A stretch of 64,000 nucleotides of DNA, taken from NCBI RefSeq assembly GCF_900169075.1, contig NZ_LT827015.1:2868158-2932157 (forward strand), written 5' to 3'. Below the pieces are notes generated by a model. It saw nothing but the letters and a program-made list of their open reading frames with translations, made no database searches and was not told the DNA's origin. The position numbers and the translations under genes are program-made. Positions 35,049-43,543 of the stretch are shown here, piece after piece (within the stretch, counting starts at the first letter, position 1; each line of letters begins with the position of its first letter). The stretch comes from Chryseobacterium phocaeense. Lineage in GTDB: Bacteria > Bacteroidota > Bacteroidia > Flavobacteriales > Weeksellaceae.

Positions 35049-35077
35049 AAATAGGCTGTTCGGTGAACAGCCTATTT
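35049..35077. terminator. Bidirectional hairpin terminator
   Basis: Stem AAATAGGCTGTTC / GAACAGCCTATTT, a small loop. It ends the peptide gene and may also serve hemB. Confidence 0.75.
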
Positions 35078-35148
35078 ATATGTTGCAACATTTCATTTTT
35101 TAATTAATCAGGACAAACAGCATGGTTAATCGAAATAAGATTTAACAC

Positions 35149-36138
35149 TTATCTGTTCAGAATCATGGCTGCTTCTTTCGCAAAGTAGGTGAAAATCATG
35201 TCTGCGCCGGCTCTTTTGAAACAGGTAAGACTTTCAATGATGGTTTTATCATTATCCAGCCATCCGTTCTGAGCTGCAGCTTTTACCATGGCATATTCTC
35301 CGCTCACGTTATAAACGGCAATCGGAAGGTCAATGGCTTCCCGTACTTTGGAAACAATATCCAGATACGGTAGTCCCGGTTTGATCATAATGATATCGGC
35401 TCCTTCGTCAATATCTTTAAATACTTCGTTCAGGGCTTCGCGTGAATTGTGGAAATCCATCTGGTATGTTTTTTTATCTTTCGGAATTTCCATACTGTCT
35501 TTCGGAGCGCTGTCCAGAGCACTTCTGAAAGGCCCGTAGAAAGAGCTTGCATATTTTGCGGAATAGCTTAAAATTCCCACATCTGAAAATCCGCTTTCTT
35601 CCAAAGCTTCACGAATAACCAATACTCTGCCGTCCATCATATCACTTGGAGCCACAATGTCAGCTCCGGCTTCGGCATGGGAAACAGACATCCGCGCTAA
35701 TGCTTCATTGGTAGCATCGTTCACGATTTTTCCGTTTTCAATGATTCCGTCGTGCCCGTAAATAGAATATGGATCCAGCGCTACGTCCGGCATTACAATC
35801 ATTCCCGGAACGGCATCTTTGATCGCTTTGATCGTCTGCTGCATCAGCCCGTCTTTGTTCCAGGCTTCTTTTCCGGTATTGTCTTTTAAATGTTCCGACA
35901 CTTTCATGTACAAATTGACCGATTTTACACCCAAAGAAAATAATTCCTTACATTCTTTCACCGTCAAATCTATGCTTCTCCTGAATATTCCAGGCATCGA
36001 CGGAATTGCCTCCTGCTGGTTTTCGCCCTCCATTACGAAGATAGGCATTACAAAATCATCCGTTGTAAGTATATTTTCTCTTACTAAACTTCTGATAGAT
36101 TCATTAACTCTAAGTCTTCTATTTCTTGAATGTATCAT
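35149..36138 (-). CDS. hemB: Delta-aminolevulinic acid dehydratase (porphobilinogen synthase)
   Basis: 329 residues, the usual length. The Lys of the Schiff base is in MIKPGLPYLD and the first active-site Lys near FYGPFRSA; SYSAKYASSFYGPFR is a HemB signature, and APSDMMDGRV is conserved. Joins two 5-aminolevulinate molecules to porphobilinogen in haem synthesis. Cytoplasmic. The gene has a TAAATTTG -7 box about 30 bases upstream and diverges from a T9SS-sorting-domain gene. No other hem gene is adjacent. Confidence 0.95.
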   Translation of the reverse strand: MIHSRNRRLRVNESIRSLVRENILTTDDFVMPIFVMEGENQQEAIPSMPGIFRRSIDLTVKECKELFSLGVKSVNLYMKVSEHLKDNTGKEAWNKDGLMQQTIKAIKDAVPGMIVMPDVALDPYSIYGHDGIIENGKIVNDATNEALARMSVSHAEAGADIVAPSDMMDGRVLVIREALEESGFSDVGILSYSAKYASSFYGPFRSALDSAPKDSMEIPKDKKTYQMDFHNSREALNEVFKDIDEGADIIMIKPGLPYLDIVSKVREAIDLPIAVYNVSGEYAMVKAAAQNGWLDNDKTIIESLTCFKRAGADMIFTYFAKEAAMILNR

Positions 36139-36166
36139 TTTGGAATACTTTTTGAATAAGTTTCTG

Positions 36167-36174
36167 CAAATTTA
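36167..36174 (-). promoter_or_regulatory. -7 box of hemB
   Basis: TAAATTTG on the minus strand, an exact TAnnTTTG match, 28 bases before the start. It partly faces the divergent promoter at 36197-36227. Confidence 0.55.
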
Positions 36175-36196
36175 CTACAACTTATATAAAAAACTA

Positions 36197-36227
36197 TTGT
36201 ATAGAATTGTAGAATTGTTTACTTTTG
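36197..36227 (+). promoter_or_regulatory. Promoter of the T9SS sorting-domain gene
   Basis: TTG at 36197-36199, 20-base spacer, TACTTTTG at 36220-36227. The ATG is at 36257. Confidence 0.6.
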
Positions 36228-36256
36228 TTTTAATACATTCGAGAAATTATAATTTG

Positions 36257-36607
36257 ATGAAAAAACTTTTACTTTTATTTATATTTTTAGGCGCTTTCGT
36301 TGGGTTTTCCAACAATATGCAAGCACAGCTGAGAGAGCCGGGTTCCCCTTCACAGAAGTCTGATGACGGTGTATTGGTAGCTTATCCCAATCCAGCAAAA
36401 GATTTCCTTCTGATCAAAGCAAAAGATGCTTCTTTAAAGATCAAAAGTGTAACCTTTTATTCAATTTTAGGAACGCAGGTAGCTAATTATTCTGTCAACA
36501 TGAATTCCGGAGAGATCAATATTGAAAGATTAAAACCCGGAAAATATCTGATTCGCTATATTTTAAGCGATAACACCCAAAAGGTAACGCAAATCGTAAA
36601 ACAATAA
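36257..36607 (+). CDS. Secreted T9SS type A sorting-domain protein without cargo domain
   Basis: 116 residues from the ATG at 36257; a longer open frame reaches back over hemB but has no start signal support. Signal peptide ends MQAQ, then only ~20 residues precede the type A sorting domain (VAYPNPAKDFLLIKAKD to the terminal KVTQIVKQ). Such C-terminal domains carry cargo through the T9SS outer-membrane translocon. Here there is no cargo region. It may be a stand-alone surface protein or decoy. A hairpin terminator follows. Confidence 0.85.
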   Translation: MKKLLLLFIFLGAFVGFSNNMQAQLREPGSPSQKSDDGVLVAYPNPAKDFLLIKAKDASLKIKSVTFYSILGTQVANYSVNMNSGEINIERLKPGKYLIRYILSDNTQKVTQIVKQ

Positions 36608-36612
36608 AAATT

Positions 36613-36636
36613 AAATCCTGATAATCATCAGGATTT
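36613..36636 (+). terminator. Rho-independent terminator
   Basis: Stem AAATCCTGAT / ATCAGGATTT, loop AATC, then TTTC. It ends the sorting-domain gene. Confidence 0.85.
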
Positions 36637-36712
36637 TTTCTTTTACAGCAATTCTGCCTGAATAATTCCGTAACTTTCAGGACTTTTTTATACCCATTAT
36701 AAAAACAATTGA

Positions 36713-37624
36713 ATGCTTAAAGCTGAACATATCAGAAAGACGTATGGTGCCGGGGCAAAAGTAGCATTGGATGATTTCAGCATCCATGTTCCCCAGGGCA
36801 GTATTTATGGTCTTTTAGGTCCGAACGGAGCCGGAAAAACTTCTTTTATCCGTATCATCAACCAGATTACCCAGGCGGATTCCGGAGATGTATTCATCAA
36901 TGGAAATAAACTCAACCCTGCGCACATCAGGGACATCGGTTACATGCCCGAAGAAAGAGGTCTGTACAAAAACATGAGTGTGGGAGACCAGATCCTTTAT
37001 TTTGGAGAGCTGAAAGGAATGAGCAAGAATGATGCGCTGAATGAAGCCAAAAAATGGTTTGACAAACTTCACATCGACCAATGGTGGAAGAAAAAGCTTT
37101 CGGAACTTTCGAAAGGGATGGCACAGAAGATCCAGTTTGTAGTAACCGTTCTTCACCGTCCGCATCTTCTGATCCTGGATGAGCCCTTCTCCGGTTTTGA
37201 TCCTGTGAACGCCAATTTGATTAAAGACCAGATCATCGATCTAAAAAATAACGGAACCACGATTATCCTGTCCACCCACAGAATGGAAAGTGTTGAGGAA
37301 ATGTGTGATTATGTAGCGCTGATCAACAATTCTAAAAAAATCATCGATGGAAGGGTGTTCGACGTAAGGGAAAAGTTTAAGAAGAATATTTTCGGAGTAA
37401 CTCTTTCTGAGGTTGATCAGGCTCAATTTGAAAATTTTAAAAACACCCACGATATTTTTAATTTTTCCAATGAAAATAATCTGGTTTCTTTTGACCTGAA
37501 AAATGAGAGCGGACAGAATGATATTCTGCTTGATCTCGTACACGTAGGAAAAGTAAGGTCATTCGATGAGAAAATCCCAAGCATGAACGAAGTGTTTATT
37601 AATGCTGTAAGCAATCATTCCTAA
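36713..37624 (+). CDS. ABC transporter ATP-binding protein (NatA/CcmA-like)
   Basis: 303 residues. Walker A GPNGAGKTSF, signature LSKGMAQKIQFV, Walker B LLILDEPFSGFDP and switch His (LSTHRM) are intact, with a C-terminal DUF4162-type extension. It drives the permease encoded 5 bases downstream, an ABC-2 system probably exporting sodium, a drug or a lipid. Membrane-peripheral. Substrate unknown. Confidence 0.9.
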   Translation: MLKAEHIRKTYGAGAKVALDDFSIHVPQGSIYGLLGPNGAGKTSFIRIINQITQADSGDVFINGNKLNPAHIRDIGYMPEERGLYKNMSVGDQILYFGELKGMSKNDALNEAKKWFDKLHIDQWWKKKLSELSKGMAQKIQFVVTVLHRPHLLILDEPFSGFDPVNANLIKDQIIDLKNNGTTIILSTHRMESVEEMCDYVALINNSKKIIDGRVFDVREKFKKNIFGVTLSEVDQAQFENFKNTHDIFNFSNENNLVSFDLKNESGQNDILLDLVHVGKVRSFDEKIPSMNEVFINAVSNHS

Positions 37625-37629
37625 TTTCT

Positions 37630-38940
37630 ATGAACAATATTTTTTTAATTACCAAAAGGGAATTTCTGACTCAGGTTAAGAAAAAATCCTTCATTATACT
37701 GACATTGCTTGCTCCTGTTTTATTAATCGCATTCGGAGCAGTAATAGGGCTTATGTTTAAAGCTAATGAGTCTCACAGCATTATTGAAGTGGTGGATAAA
37801 AGCGGGCTTTTCAGGGACCAGCTGAAGTCTGATGACAAACTGAATTACGTCATCGTTTCCGCTGCTGATGAGAAAGCAAAGATCAATAATTTAAAAGACA
37901 ACGAATCCCTGGACGGTATCCTGATTCTTCCTGAACTGAAAGACCATGACTATACCGCTCTAGAGAACGGCACGAGACTTATTGTGAATTCCAAGATGGG
38001 CTTTGATACCAAGCAAAAAATTGTTTCCGATATTACCAATGTTATCAGAAAGGAAAGAATCAAGCAGCTGGGCATTCAGGAAACGCAGCTGAACAGTCTT
38101 GATCAGGGCTTCACGCTTAAGACCATCAATGTTTCCGATAACAATAAGGAAGATTCCGATCTTGCTTTTGGAGTAAAAAGCGGGTTAAGCATTCTATTAA
38201 TGTATGTGACATTTATGTTCATCATTATTTATGGAGTAAGGGTAATGAGAAGTGTTCTTGAAGAGAAGAACAACCGTGTAGTGGAAATCATTATTTCATC
38301 AGTAAAGCCTTTTGAGCTGATGATGGGTAAAATATTAGGGGTAACCCTGGTGGCTCTAACGCAGTTCCTGATCTGGATTTCCATGTCTGTGGTAGGAGCG
38401 CTGGTTTTAAATACCGGATTTTCATCTTTTCAAAAAAATATTCCCGGCGGCAACGAGGAACTTGCCAGTAAACTTGATATCACGCAGATTGCTACACAGG
38501 TTTCTCACAGTTTGCTGGAACTGAACTTTCCGCTGATTATTTTTGTATTTATTGTATTTTTCCTTCTGGGATATATTTTCTACAGCTCCATATATGCAGC
38601 CATCGGCTCTGCAGTAGATAACGAAACGGAGACACAGCAGTTCACTTTATTTGCTATTTTACCGCTTACCTTAGGTATGTACGGAAGTTTTTCTTTAATG
38701 AACAATCCTGACGGTCCTTTGGGCTTCTGGCTGTCTATTATTCCGTTTACCTCACCGGTTGCCATGATTGCGAGAATACCTTTTGGGGTTCCAGCATGGC
38801 AGATTGCATTGTCTATTGCCTTACTACTGGGAACTACTGTTTTCATGATATTCCTTGCCGGAAAGATCTACCGTGTAGGGATCCTGATGTATGGAAATAA
38901 AGCTACCTTGAAGGAGATCTGGAAGTGGATTAAGGGCTAA
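37630..38940 (+). CDS. ABC-2 type transporter permease (NatB-like)
   Basis: 436 residues with one N-terminal helix (residues ~20-40), a large extracytoplasmic domain (~50-175) and five to six C-terminal helices (~185-430). This layout matches the ABC2_membrane_3/NatB family. It forms a transporter with the ATPase 5 bases upstream. The long first periplasmic loop is a normal feature. Substrate unknown. The gene is followed by a repeat and a very strong hairpin. Confidence 0.88.
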   Translation: MNNIFLITKREFLTQVKKKSFIILTLLAPVLLIAFGAVIGLMFKANESHSIIEVVDKSGLFRDQLKSDDKLNYVIVSAADEKAKINNLKDNESLDGILILPELKDHDYTALENGTRLIVNSKMGFDTKQKIVSDITNVIRKERIKQLGIQETQLNSLDQGFTLKTINVSDNNKEDSDLAFGVKSGLSILLMYVTFMFIIIYGVRVMRSVLEEKNNRVVEIIISSVKPFELMMGKILGVTLVALTQFLIWISMSVVGALVLNTGFSSFQKNIPGGNEELASKLDITQIATQVSHSLLELNFPLIIFVFIVFFLLGYIFYSSIYAAIGSAVDNETETQQFTLFAILPLTLGMYGSFSLMNNPDGPLGFWLSIIPFTSPVAMIARIPFGVPAWQIALSIALLLGTTVFMIFLAGKIYRVGILMYGNKATLKEIWKWIKG

Positions 38941-38945
38941 TTTAT

Positions 38946-39030
38946 GGGTGAAAAGGCGAAATTGCAAAAAGGCGAAAAGGCGAAAGGGCTGAGAAAGCAA
39001 AGAGGTTGATTTGCAAATCAGCTTTTTAGC
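38946..39030. repeat. AAAGGCGAAAAGG-type repeat, copy 2
   Basis: Contains GAAAAGGCGAAATTGC, GGCGAAAAGGCG and the shared block AGGGCTGAGAAAGCAAA, also found near 33943. The order differs from copy 1, so it is a divergent member. Confidence 0.55.
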
Positions 39031-39043
39031 GGTTTAGGCTTCA

Positions 39044-39089
39044 GCATAAAAAAATCCCGGAAATTAAAATTTCCGGGATTTTTTTATGC
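39044..39089. terminator. Very strong bidirectional terminator
   Basis: Perfect 21-bp stem with core ATCCCGGAAAT and A/T outer arms, tetraloop TAAA. It lies between the convergent permease and porin genes. Confidence 0.92.
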
Positions 39090-39103
39090 GAATATTAATT
39101 ATT

Positions 39104-39781
39104 CTATTTGAAGATGTAGCTTAAGCTCAGGCTGATCACCTGCTCAGACTTGCTTTTATCAGTACCTCCTTTGTCTTTAGCCAGATCAGGATAAGTATCT
39201 GAAAGGCCTAAGTCATACTTAAGAGCTAATTCCAGCTGTCTTTTATAACTATACCCTATTCCCAATCCAAGAGCAAAGTTAAAGCTGGCTGCTTTTCCAC
39301 TCACTCCGGCTGGATATTGAGAGCCTGTAATAACATAATCCGGATCATAATACGGTCTGTCTGCCGGAGCGTTTTTAACGTTCTGACTCATCAGAAAGTT
39401 AAATCTTGGTCCTATCATTCCAAAGAATTCTGATTCTGCCTCAGAAAAATATCCTTTAAAATAAACAGGTACACTCAGGTAGTTGTTAGCGTATACTGCA
39501 TCATAACCGCTTTTTGATTTAGAATCTTTATCTTTTCCGGTTTCTCCGGCTCCATAATAAACAACCTCAGGCTGAATATAAAACTGGTTGGCTTTCCCCA
39601 CCGGGATCAGTGCCAGAACTCCGCCCTGAAATGCGAATCTCGGGCCGGAAGGGTTATGGGCATTTCTTACTCTGGAATAGTTACCACCTGCCGTGACTCC
39701 AAATCTTGTGCTTTTGAAATCAATCTGGGCAAAAGACAGGGTTGAAAGGGTCAATGCTGCGGTTAATAAAAGTTTTTTCAT
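39104..39781 (-). CDS. Outer membrane beta-barrel (porin-like) protein
   Basis: 225 residues. Signal peptide ending LSFAQ, then a small barrel of about 8-10 strands (GVTAGGNYSRVR, FYIQPEVVYYG) ending SLSYIFK with a terminal aromatic-basic pair. It fits the PF13568-type outer membrane beta-barrel family common in Bacteroidota. No enzymatic motif. It starts 25 bases downstream of sucD on the same strand, possibly in the same operon. Function: outer membrane structure or small-molecule passage (inferred). Confidence 0.85.
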   Translation of the reverse strand: MKKLLLTAALTLSTLSFAQIDFKSTRFGVTAGGNYSRVRNAHNPSGPRFAFQGGVLALIPVGKANQFYIQPEVVYYGAGETGKDKDSKSKSGYDAVYANNYLSVPVYFKGYFSEAESEFFGMIGPRFNFLMSQNVKNAPADRPYYDPDYVITGSQYPAGVSGKAASFNFALGLGIGYSYKRQLELALKYDLGLSDTYPDLAKDKGGTDKSKSEQVISLSLSYIFK

Positions 39782-39806
39782 ATGTTTTGGTTTGTATTGT
39801 AATGTT

Positions 39807-40679
39807 TTATCCTAAAACTTTTGCAACGGTAGCACCGATGTCAGCTGGAGAATCTACCACGTTTATTCCGTTATCTCTCATGATCTGCATTTTAGCCTGA
39901 GCAGTATCTTCATCACCACCTACAATAGCACCAGCGTGCCCCATAGTTCTTCCTTTTGGAGCAGTTTGTCCTGCGATAAATCCTACAACCGGTTTAGTAG
40001 ATCCGCTTGCTTTGTACCATCTTGCCGCTTCAGCTTCTAATCCACCACCAATTTCACCGATCATTACTACGGCTTCAGTTTCAGGATCGTTGATGAATAA
40101 TTCCAGAGCTTCTCTTGTTGTAGTTCCGATGATTGGGTCACCACCGATACCGATTGCTGTAGAAACACCGAAACCAGCTTTTACTACTTGGTCAGCAGCT
40201 TCGTAAGTAAGTGTACCTGATTTTGAAACGATACCTACTTTTCCTTTTTTGAAAACGAAACCTGGCATGATACCAATTTTAGCTTCATCAGAAGTAATAA
40301 TTCCAGGACAGTTAGGACCGATTAATCTACAGTCTCTGTCAGCGATATAAGATTTTACTTTTACCATATCTGCTACCGGAATACCTTCAGTAATACATAC
40401 GATCACTTTGATTCCTGCTTCAGCAGCCTCCATGATCGCATCAGCAGCGAATGCAGGTGGTACGAAAATGATACTTACGTTTGCTCCGGCTTTTGCCACA
40501 GCATCCGCTACCGTGTTAAATACAGGTTTTCCTAAGTGCTCAGATCCTCCTTTTCCCGGAGTAACCCCGCCTACTACGTTGGTTCCGTATTCAATCATCT
40601 GGCCCGCGTGGAAAGTACCTTCGTTCCCTGTAAATCCTTGTACAATTACTTTAGAATCTTTGTTTACTAAAATTGACAT
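39807..40679 (-). CDS. sucD: Succinate-CoA ligase, alpha subunit
   Basis: 290 residues, the usual length. Conserved features are the CoA-binding [14 protein letters not shown] start, [20 protein letters not shown] and the active-site His in GHAGAIVGG. It forms succinyl-CoA ligase (TCA cycle, substrate-level phosphorylation) with SucC, which is not in the window. The gene lies at the end of the lipid A cluster with its own promoter. The ORF has no unusual feature. Confidence 0.95.
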   Translation of the reverse strand: MSILVNKDSKVIVQGFTGNEGTFHAGQMIEYGTNVVGGVTPGKGGSEHLGKPVFNTVADAVAKAGANVSIIFVPPAFAADAIMEAAEAGIKVIVCITEGIPVADMVKVKSYIADRDCRLIGPNCPGIITSDEAKIGIMPGFVFKKGKVGIVSKSGTLTYEAADQVVKAGFGVSTAIGIGGDPIIGTTTREALELFINDPETEAVVMIGEIGGGLEAEAARWYKASGSTKPVVGFIAGQTAPKGRTMGHAGAIVGGDEDTAQAKMQIMRDNGINVVDSPADIGATVAKVLG

Positions 40680-40722
40680 TTTATTGATGTTTTAATTTAT
40701 TTAAATATTTTATTAATGCTCA

Positions 40723-40756
40723 CAAATTTACTTATTTTTCTTTGATTTCGGACAAA
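40723..40756 (-). promoter_or_regulatory. Promoter of sucD
   Basis: On the minus strand TTTG (40756-40753), 22-base spacer and TAAATTTG (40730-40723), about 44 bases before the start. Confidence 0.5.
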
Positions 40757-40770
40757 ACCAAGTGAATAGT

Positions 40771-41673
40771 TTATTTGAGATTTCTCAGCTTTACTTCTTT
40801 TTTCAGATAGCCTTTGAAATCTTCCGCAAACATCCCGATATAAGTTCCTTTTTTCAGATCCCTGTTAACTCCCGTTTTACCAAGAAGCACAGAACCTGCT
40901 TCGATTTTATTTCCGGACGCGATGCCAACCTGCCCCCAAAGGGTCACCTCATCACCGATAACACAACATCCTGCAATTCCCACCTGAGATGCGATCAGAC
41001 ATTTTTTACCGATCACCGTATCGTGTCCGATCTGAATCTGATTATCCAGGACGGAGCCTTCCCCAATGATGGTAGAATCCGTAACACCTCTGTCAATTGT
41101 ACAATTGTTTCCGATTTCTACATTATTTTCTATCACCACATTTCCTACGGAGATCAGACGGTCAAAATTTCCGTCCAGTTTTCTGTAATAGAAAGCGTCG
41201 CCGCCCAGAACAGTTCCCGATTGGATGATCACATTATCGCCGATTACGGTTCTGTCGCCTATCACCACATTCGGAAAAATCAGGCAGTTCTTGCCGATCT
41301 TCACATTGTTCCCGATCACTGCAGTGCGATGAATCCTGGTTCCCTCTCCTATTTCAGCATCATGAAGTTCTTCCGTAAAATTGTATATTCTTGTAAAATG
41401 GGTATTGATCTTGTTGAAGTCTCTGAAAGGATCATCAGAAACCAGAAGAGCTTTTCCTTCCGGACAATCTACCTTTTTATCAATCAGAATGATGGTAGCA
41501 TCGGAATGAAGTGCTTTGTCATAATATTTAGGATGGTTGACGAAAACAATTTCGCCCTGTTTTACCATGTGGATCTCGTTGGTTCCCAGTACTTCAAAAT
41601 CTTCCGGACCAACAAATTCCGCGCCTATTAAATCGGCAATAGTTTTGAGCTTTTGCGGAGAATGAAATCTCAT
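40771..41673 (-). CDS. Second LpxD-like N-acyltransferase (left-handed beta-helix)
   Basis: 300 residues, about 45 shorter than the lpxD product encoded nearby. An N-terminal UDP-binding-like domain (to ~residue 100) is followed by hexapeptide repeats of the left-handed beta-helix ([23 protein letters not shown]) and His in [10 protein letters not shown] at the usual catalytic site. It could be a second UDP-3-O-acylglucosamine N-acyltransferase with a different acyl length or a related sugar acyltransferase. It sits between efp and sucD, a neighbourhood seen in flavobacteria. Confidence 0.75.
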   Translation of the reverse strand: MRFHSPQKLKTIADLIGAEFVGPEDFEVLGTNEIHMVKQGEIVFVNHPKYYDKALHSDATIILIDKKVDCPEGKALLVSDDPFRDFNKINTHFTRIYNFTEELHDAEIGEGTRIHRTAVIGNNVKIGKNCLIFPNVVIGDRTVIGDNVIIQSGTVLGGDAFYYRKLDGNFDRLISVGNVVIENNVEIGNNCTIDRGVTDSTIIGEGSVLDNQIQIGHDTVIGKKCLIASQVGIAGCCVIGDEVTLWGQVGIASGNKIEAGSVLLGKTGVNRDLKKGTYIGMFAEDFKGYLKKEVKLRNLK

Positions 41674-41744
41674 AACAATTTGATTTTCTTATAAAAACAA
41701 AATTCGGACTGCTGATGCAAACCGAATTTATGTACATTTAATTA

Positions 41745-42308
41745 TTATTTTACTCTTTCTAAGTAGCTTCCGTCTTCTGTGCTCACTTTAATTTTGTCTC
41801 CCGGCTCAATGAATAAAGGAACCATTACTCTTGCTCCTGTTTCAACGATTGCGTTTTTAAGAGCGTTGGTAGCTGTATTTCCTTTTACTCCCGGATCAGC
41901 TTCAATAACTTCCAGATATACGGACTGAGGAAGTTCGGCAGAAAGCGGAGTTTCGTCTACTTCTTTCAAAATAATGGTTACTTCCTCCCCAGCTTTCATA
42001 AACTGAGCGTTTTCAATCATTTCTTTATTCAGATATAATTGAGAGAAATCATCATTATTCATGAAGTGGAACCCGTTCTCATCATCATAAAGATACTGGA
42101 ACTTTCTCGTGATTACTTTTACTTCGTCAATTTTGTGACCTGCCGAGAACGTATTATCGATTACTTTCCCGTTGGTTACTGACTTTAGTTTTGTTCTTAC
42201 GAATGCAGGACCTTTACCCGGCTTTACGTGAAGAAACTCGATTACTTTAAAAATATCGTTACTGTACTCAATGCAAAGTCCCTTTCTGATATCGTTACTT
42301 GTTGCCAT
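41745..42308 (-). CDS. efp: Elongation factor P
   Basis: 187 residues in three beta domains, matching EF-P. Lys32 in the loop KPGKGPAF sits at the usual modification site. It relieves ribosome stalling at proline runs. It lies in the lipid A cluster, 17 bases after the hypothetical gene. No EpmA or EpmB is in view, so the Lys may be unmodified or changed by another route. Confidence 0.95.
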   Translation of the reverse strand: MATSNDIRKGLCIEYSNDIFKVIEFLHVKPGKGPAFVRTKLKSVTNGKVIDNTFSAGHKIDEVKVITRKFQYLYDDENGFHFMNNDDFSQLYLNKEMIENAQFMKAGEEVTIILKEVDETPLSAELPQSVYLEVIEADPGVKGNTATNALKNAIVETGARVMVPLFIEPGDKIKVSTEDGSYLERVK

Positions 42309-42324
42309 TAATTTATTTTACTGT

Positions 42325-42717
42325 TTATTTTGTTTTAAAAATAGGGACTCCTACTGATGTAGACCCCGGAACTCTCTGGTTCCCCATCACGCCTGGATTT
42401 ACTACCTTACCGGATGGTGAAATAAATGAACCGTTGGTTGTGGTATTAAAGTTCATATTATTCTGCTGCAGCTGATTTACATTTTGCTGAACCGTTGAAT
42501 TATTCTGTATAGGATTCATGTATGAATCGCTGTATTTGCTCTTCTGCATGAAACTTCCAACATTTTTTTTAGCAATACTATCATTATCCTGAGTCCTGAC
42601 TCTTTCAATAAGAGGTCTTGAAGGCTTTTTCTCAGCCTTTGATTCTGAACTGTTTTTTTGCTGTCCCCAAACTGCTGCTGAAGACAAAACGGCAAGAATT
42701 AATAATAAGCTTTTCAT
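42325..42717 (-). CDS. Hypothetical secreted protein, Asn/Gln-rich
   Basis: 130 residues. Signal peptide ends VWGQQ; the rest is low in hydrophobic residues and rich in Asn, Gln, Ser, with no domain I recognise. It lies between lpxA and efp on the same strand, 17 bases before efp, so it is probably cotranscribed. Role unknown. The disordered composition suggests a periplasmic linker or secreted peptide. Confidence 0.65.
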   Translation of the reverse strand: MKSLLLILAVLSSAAVWGQQKNSSESKAEKKPSRPLIERVRTQDNDSIAKKNVGSFMQKSKYSDSYMNPIQNNSTVQQNVNQLQQNNMNFNTTTNGSFISPSGKVVNPGVMGNQRVPGSTSVGVPIFKTK

Positions 42718-42745
42718 ATGTTGTGTGTTTATGGGTTTTATTGGA

Positions 42746-43543
42746 TTAAGAGTTACTGTCTTTTCCGGTTCCGTAGCCTTTCACAATACCTCTAGGAGAG
42801 TTTTGGATAAACTGAAGGATCTCATCTCTTTCCGCAGTAGGAAGCATTTCTTTCTCAATATGTGAAATAGCCTGTGAAACGTTCATCTTCATCTGGAAAA
42901 TAGCTCTGTAGATCTTTTGGATTTCGAAAATCTTCTCATTGGTAAATCCTCTTCTTCTCAATCCTACAGAATTGATTCCGGCATAAGACATAGGCTCTCT
43001 CGCCACTTTCACGTAGGGCGGAATATCTTTTCTTACCAGGGTACCTCCTGATATCATCACGTGCTTTCCGATTTTTCCAAACTGGTGAACAGCACTAAGG
43101 CCGCCCATCACCGTATAATCACCAATTTCCACGTGCCCGGCAATACCACAGCCATTAACGATAATCACATGATCACCGATGACACAGTCGTGGGCTATAT
43201 GTGAAGTTGCCATAATGAGGCAGTTTTTACCGATTTTTGTAAAACCTAAGGCTTTTGTTCCCCTGTTTACAGTAACGCATTCTCTGATGGTGGTTTCGTC
43301 GCCGATGATCACCTGAGTATCTTCGCCGTCAAACTTGAGATCCTGAGGAATGGCTGAAATAACTGTTCCGGGAAAAATCCTGCAGTTTTTTCCTATTCTG
43401 GCTCCATCCATAATGGTAACATTGGGACCGATCCAGCTGCCTTCTCCAATTTCCACATCTCCTGCAATTGTAGTAAACGGTTCTACAATAACGTTTTTGC
43501 TGATTTTTGCACGTTTATCTACGGCGGCTAATTGATGAATCAT
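42746..43543 (-). CDS. lpxA: UDP-N-acetylglucosamine acyltransferase
   Basis: 265 residues, the usual length. Left-handed beta-helix hexapeptide repeats (VEPFTTIAGDVEIGEG, VTIMDGARIGKNC), His in TSHIAHDCVIG matching the catalytic His125 of E. coli, and the helical C-terminus. First step of lipid A synthesis: moves a 3-hydroxyacyl group from ACP to UDP-GlcNAc. It follows lpxC-fabZ with no gap (stop and start abut). Confidence 0.95.
   Translation of the reverse strand: MIHQLAAVDKRAKISKNVIVEPFTTIAGDVEIGEGSWIGPNVTIMDGARIGKNCRIFPGTVISAIPQDLKFDGEDTQVIIGDETTIRECVTVNRGTKALGFTKIGKNCLIMATSHIAHDCVIGDHVIIVNGCGIAGHVEIGDYTVMGGLSAVHQFGKIGKHVMISGGTLVRKDIPPYVKVAREPMSYAGINSVGLRRRGFTNEKIFEIQKIYRAIFQMKMNVSQAISHIEKEMLPTAERDEILQFIQNSPRGIVKGYGTGKDSNS

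Noticed and set aside
35819..36256. Upstream 146-codon extension of the T9SS sorting-domain gene
   Set aside because: It runs antisense over hemB, has no start-site support, and the promoter and signal peptide place the true start at 36257.
40762..41631. Long plus-strand frame opposite the second lpxD-like gene
   Set aside because: It is the complement of a coding gene with clear hexapeptide repeats; the frame has no recognisable domain.
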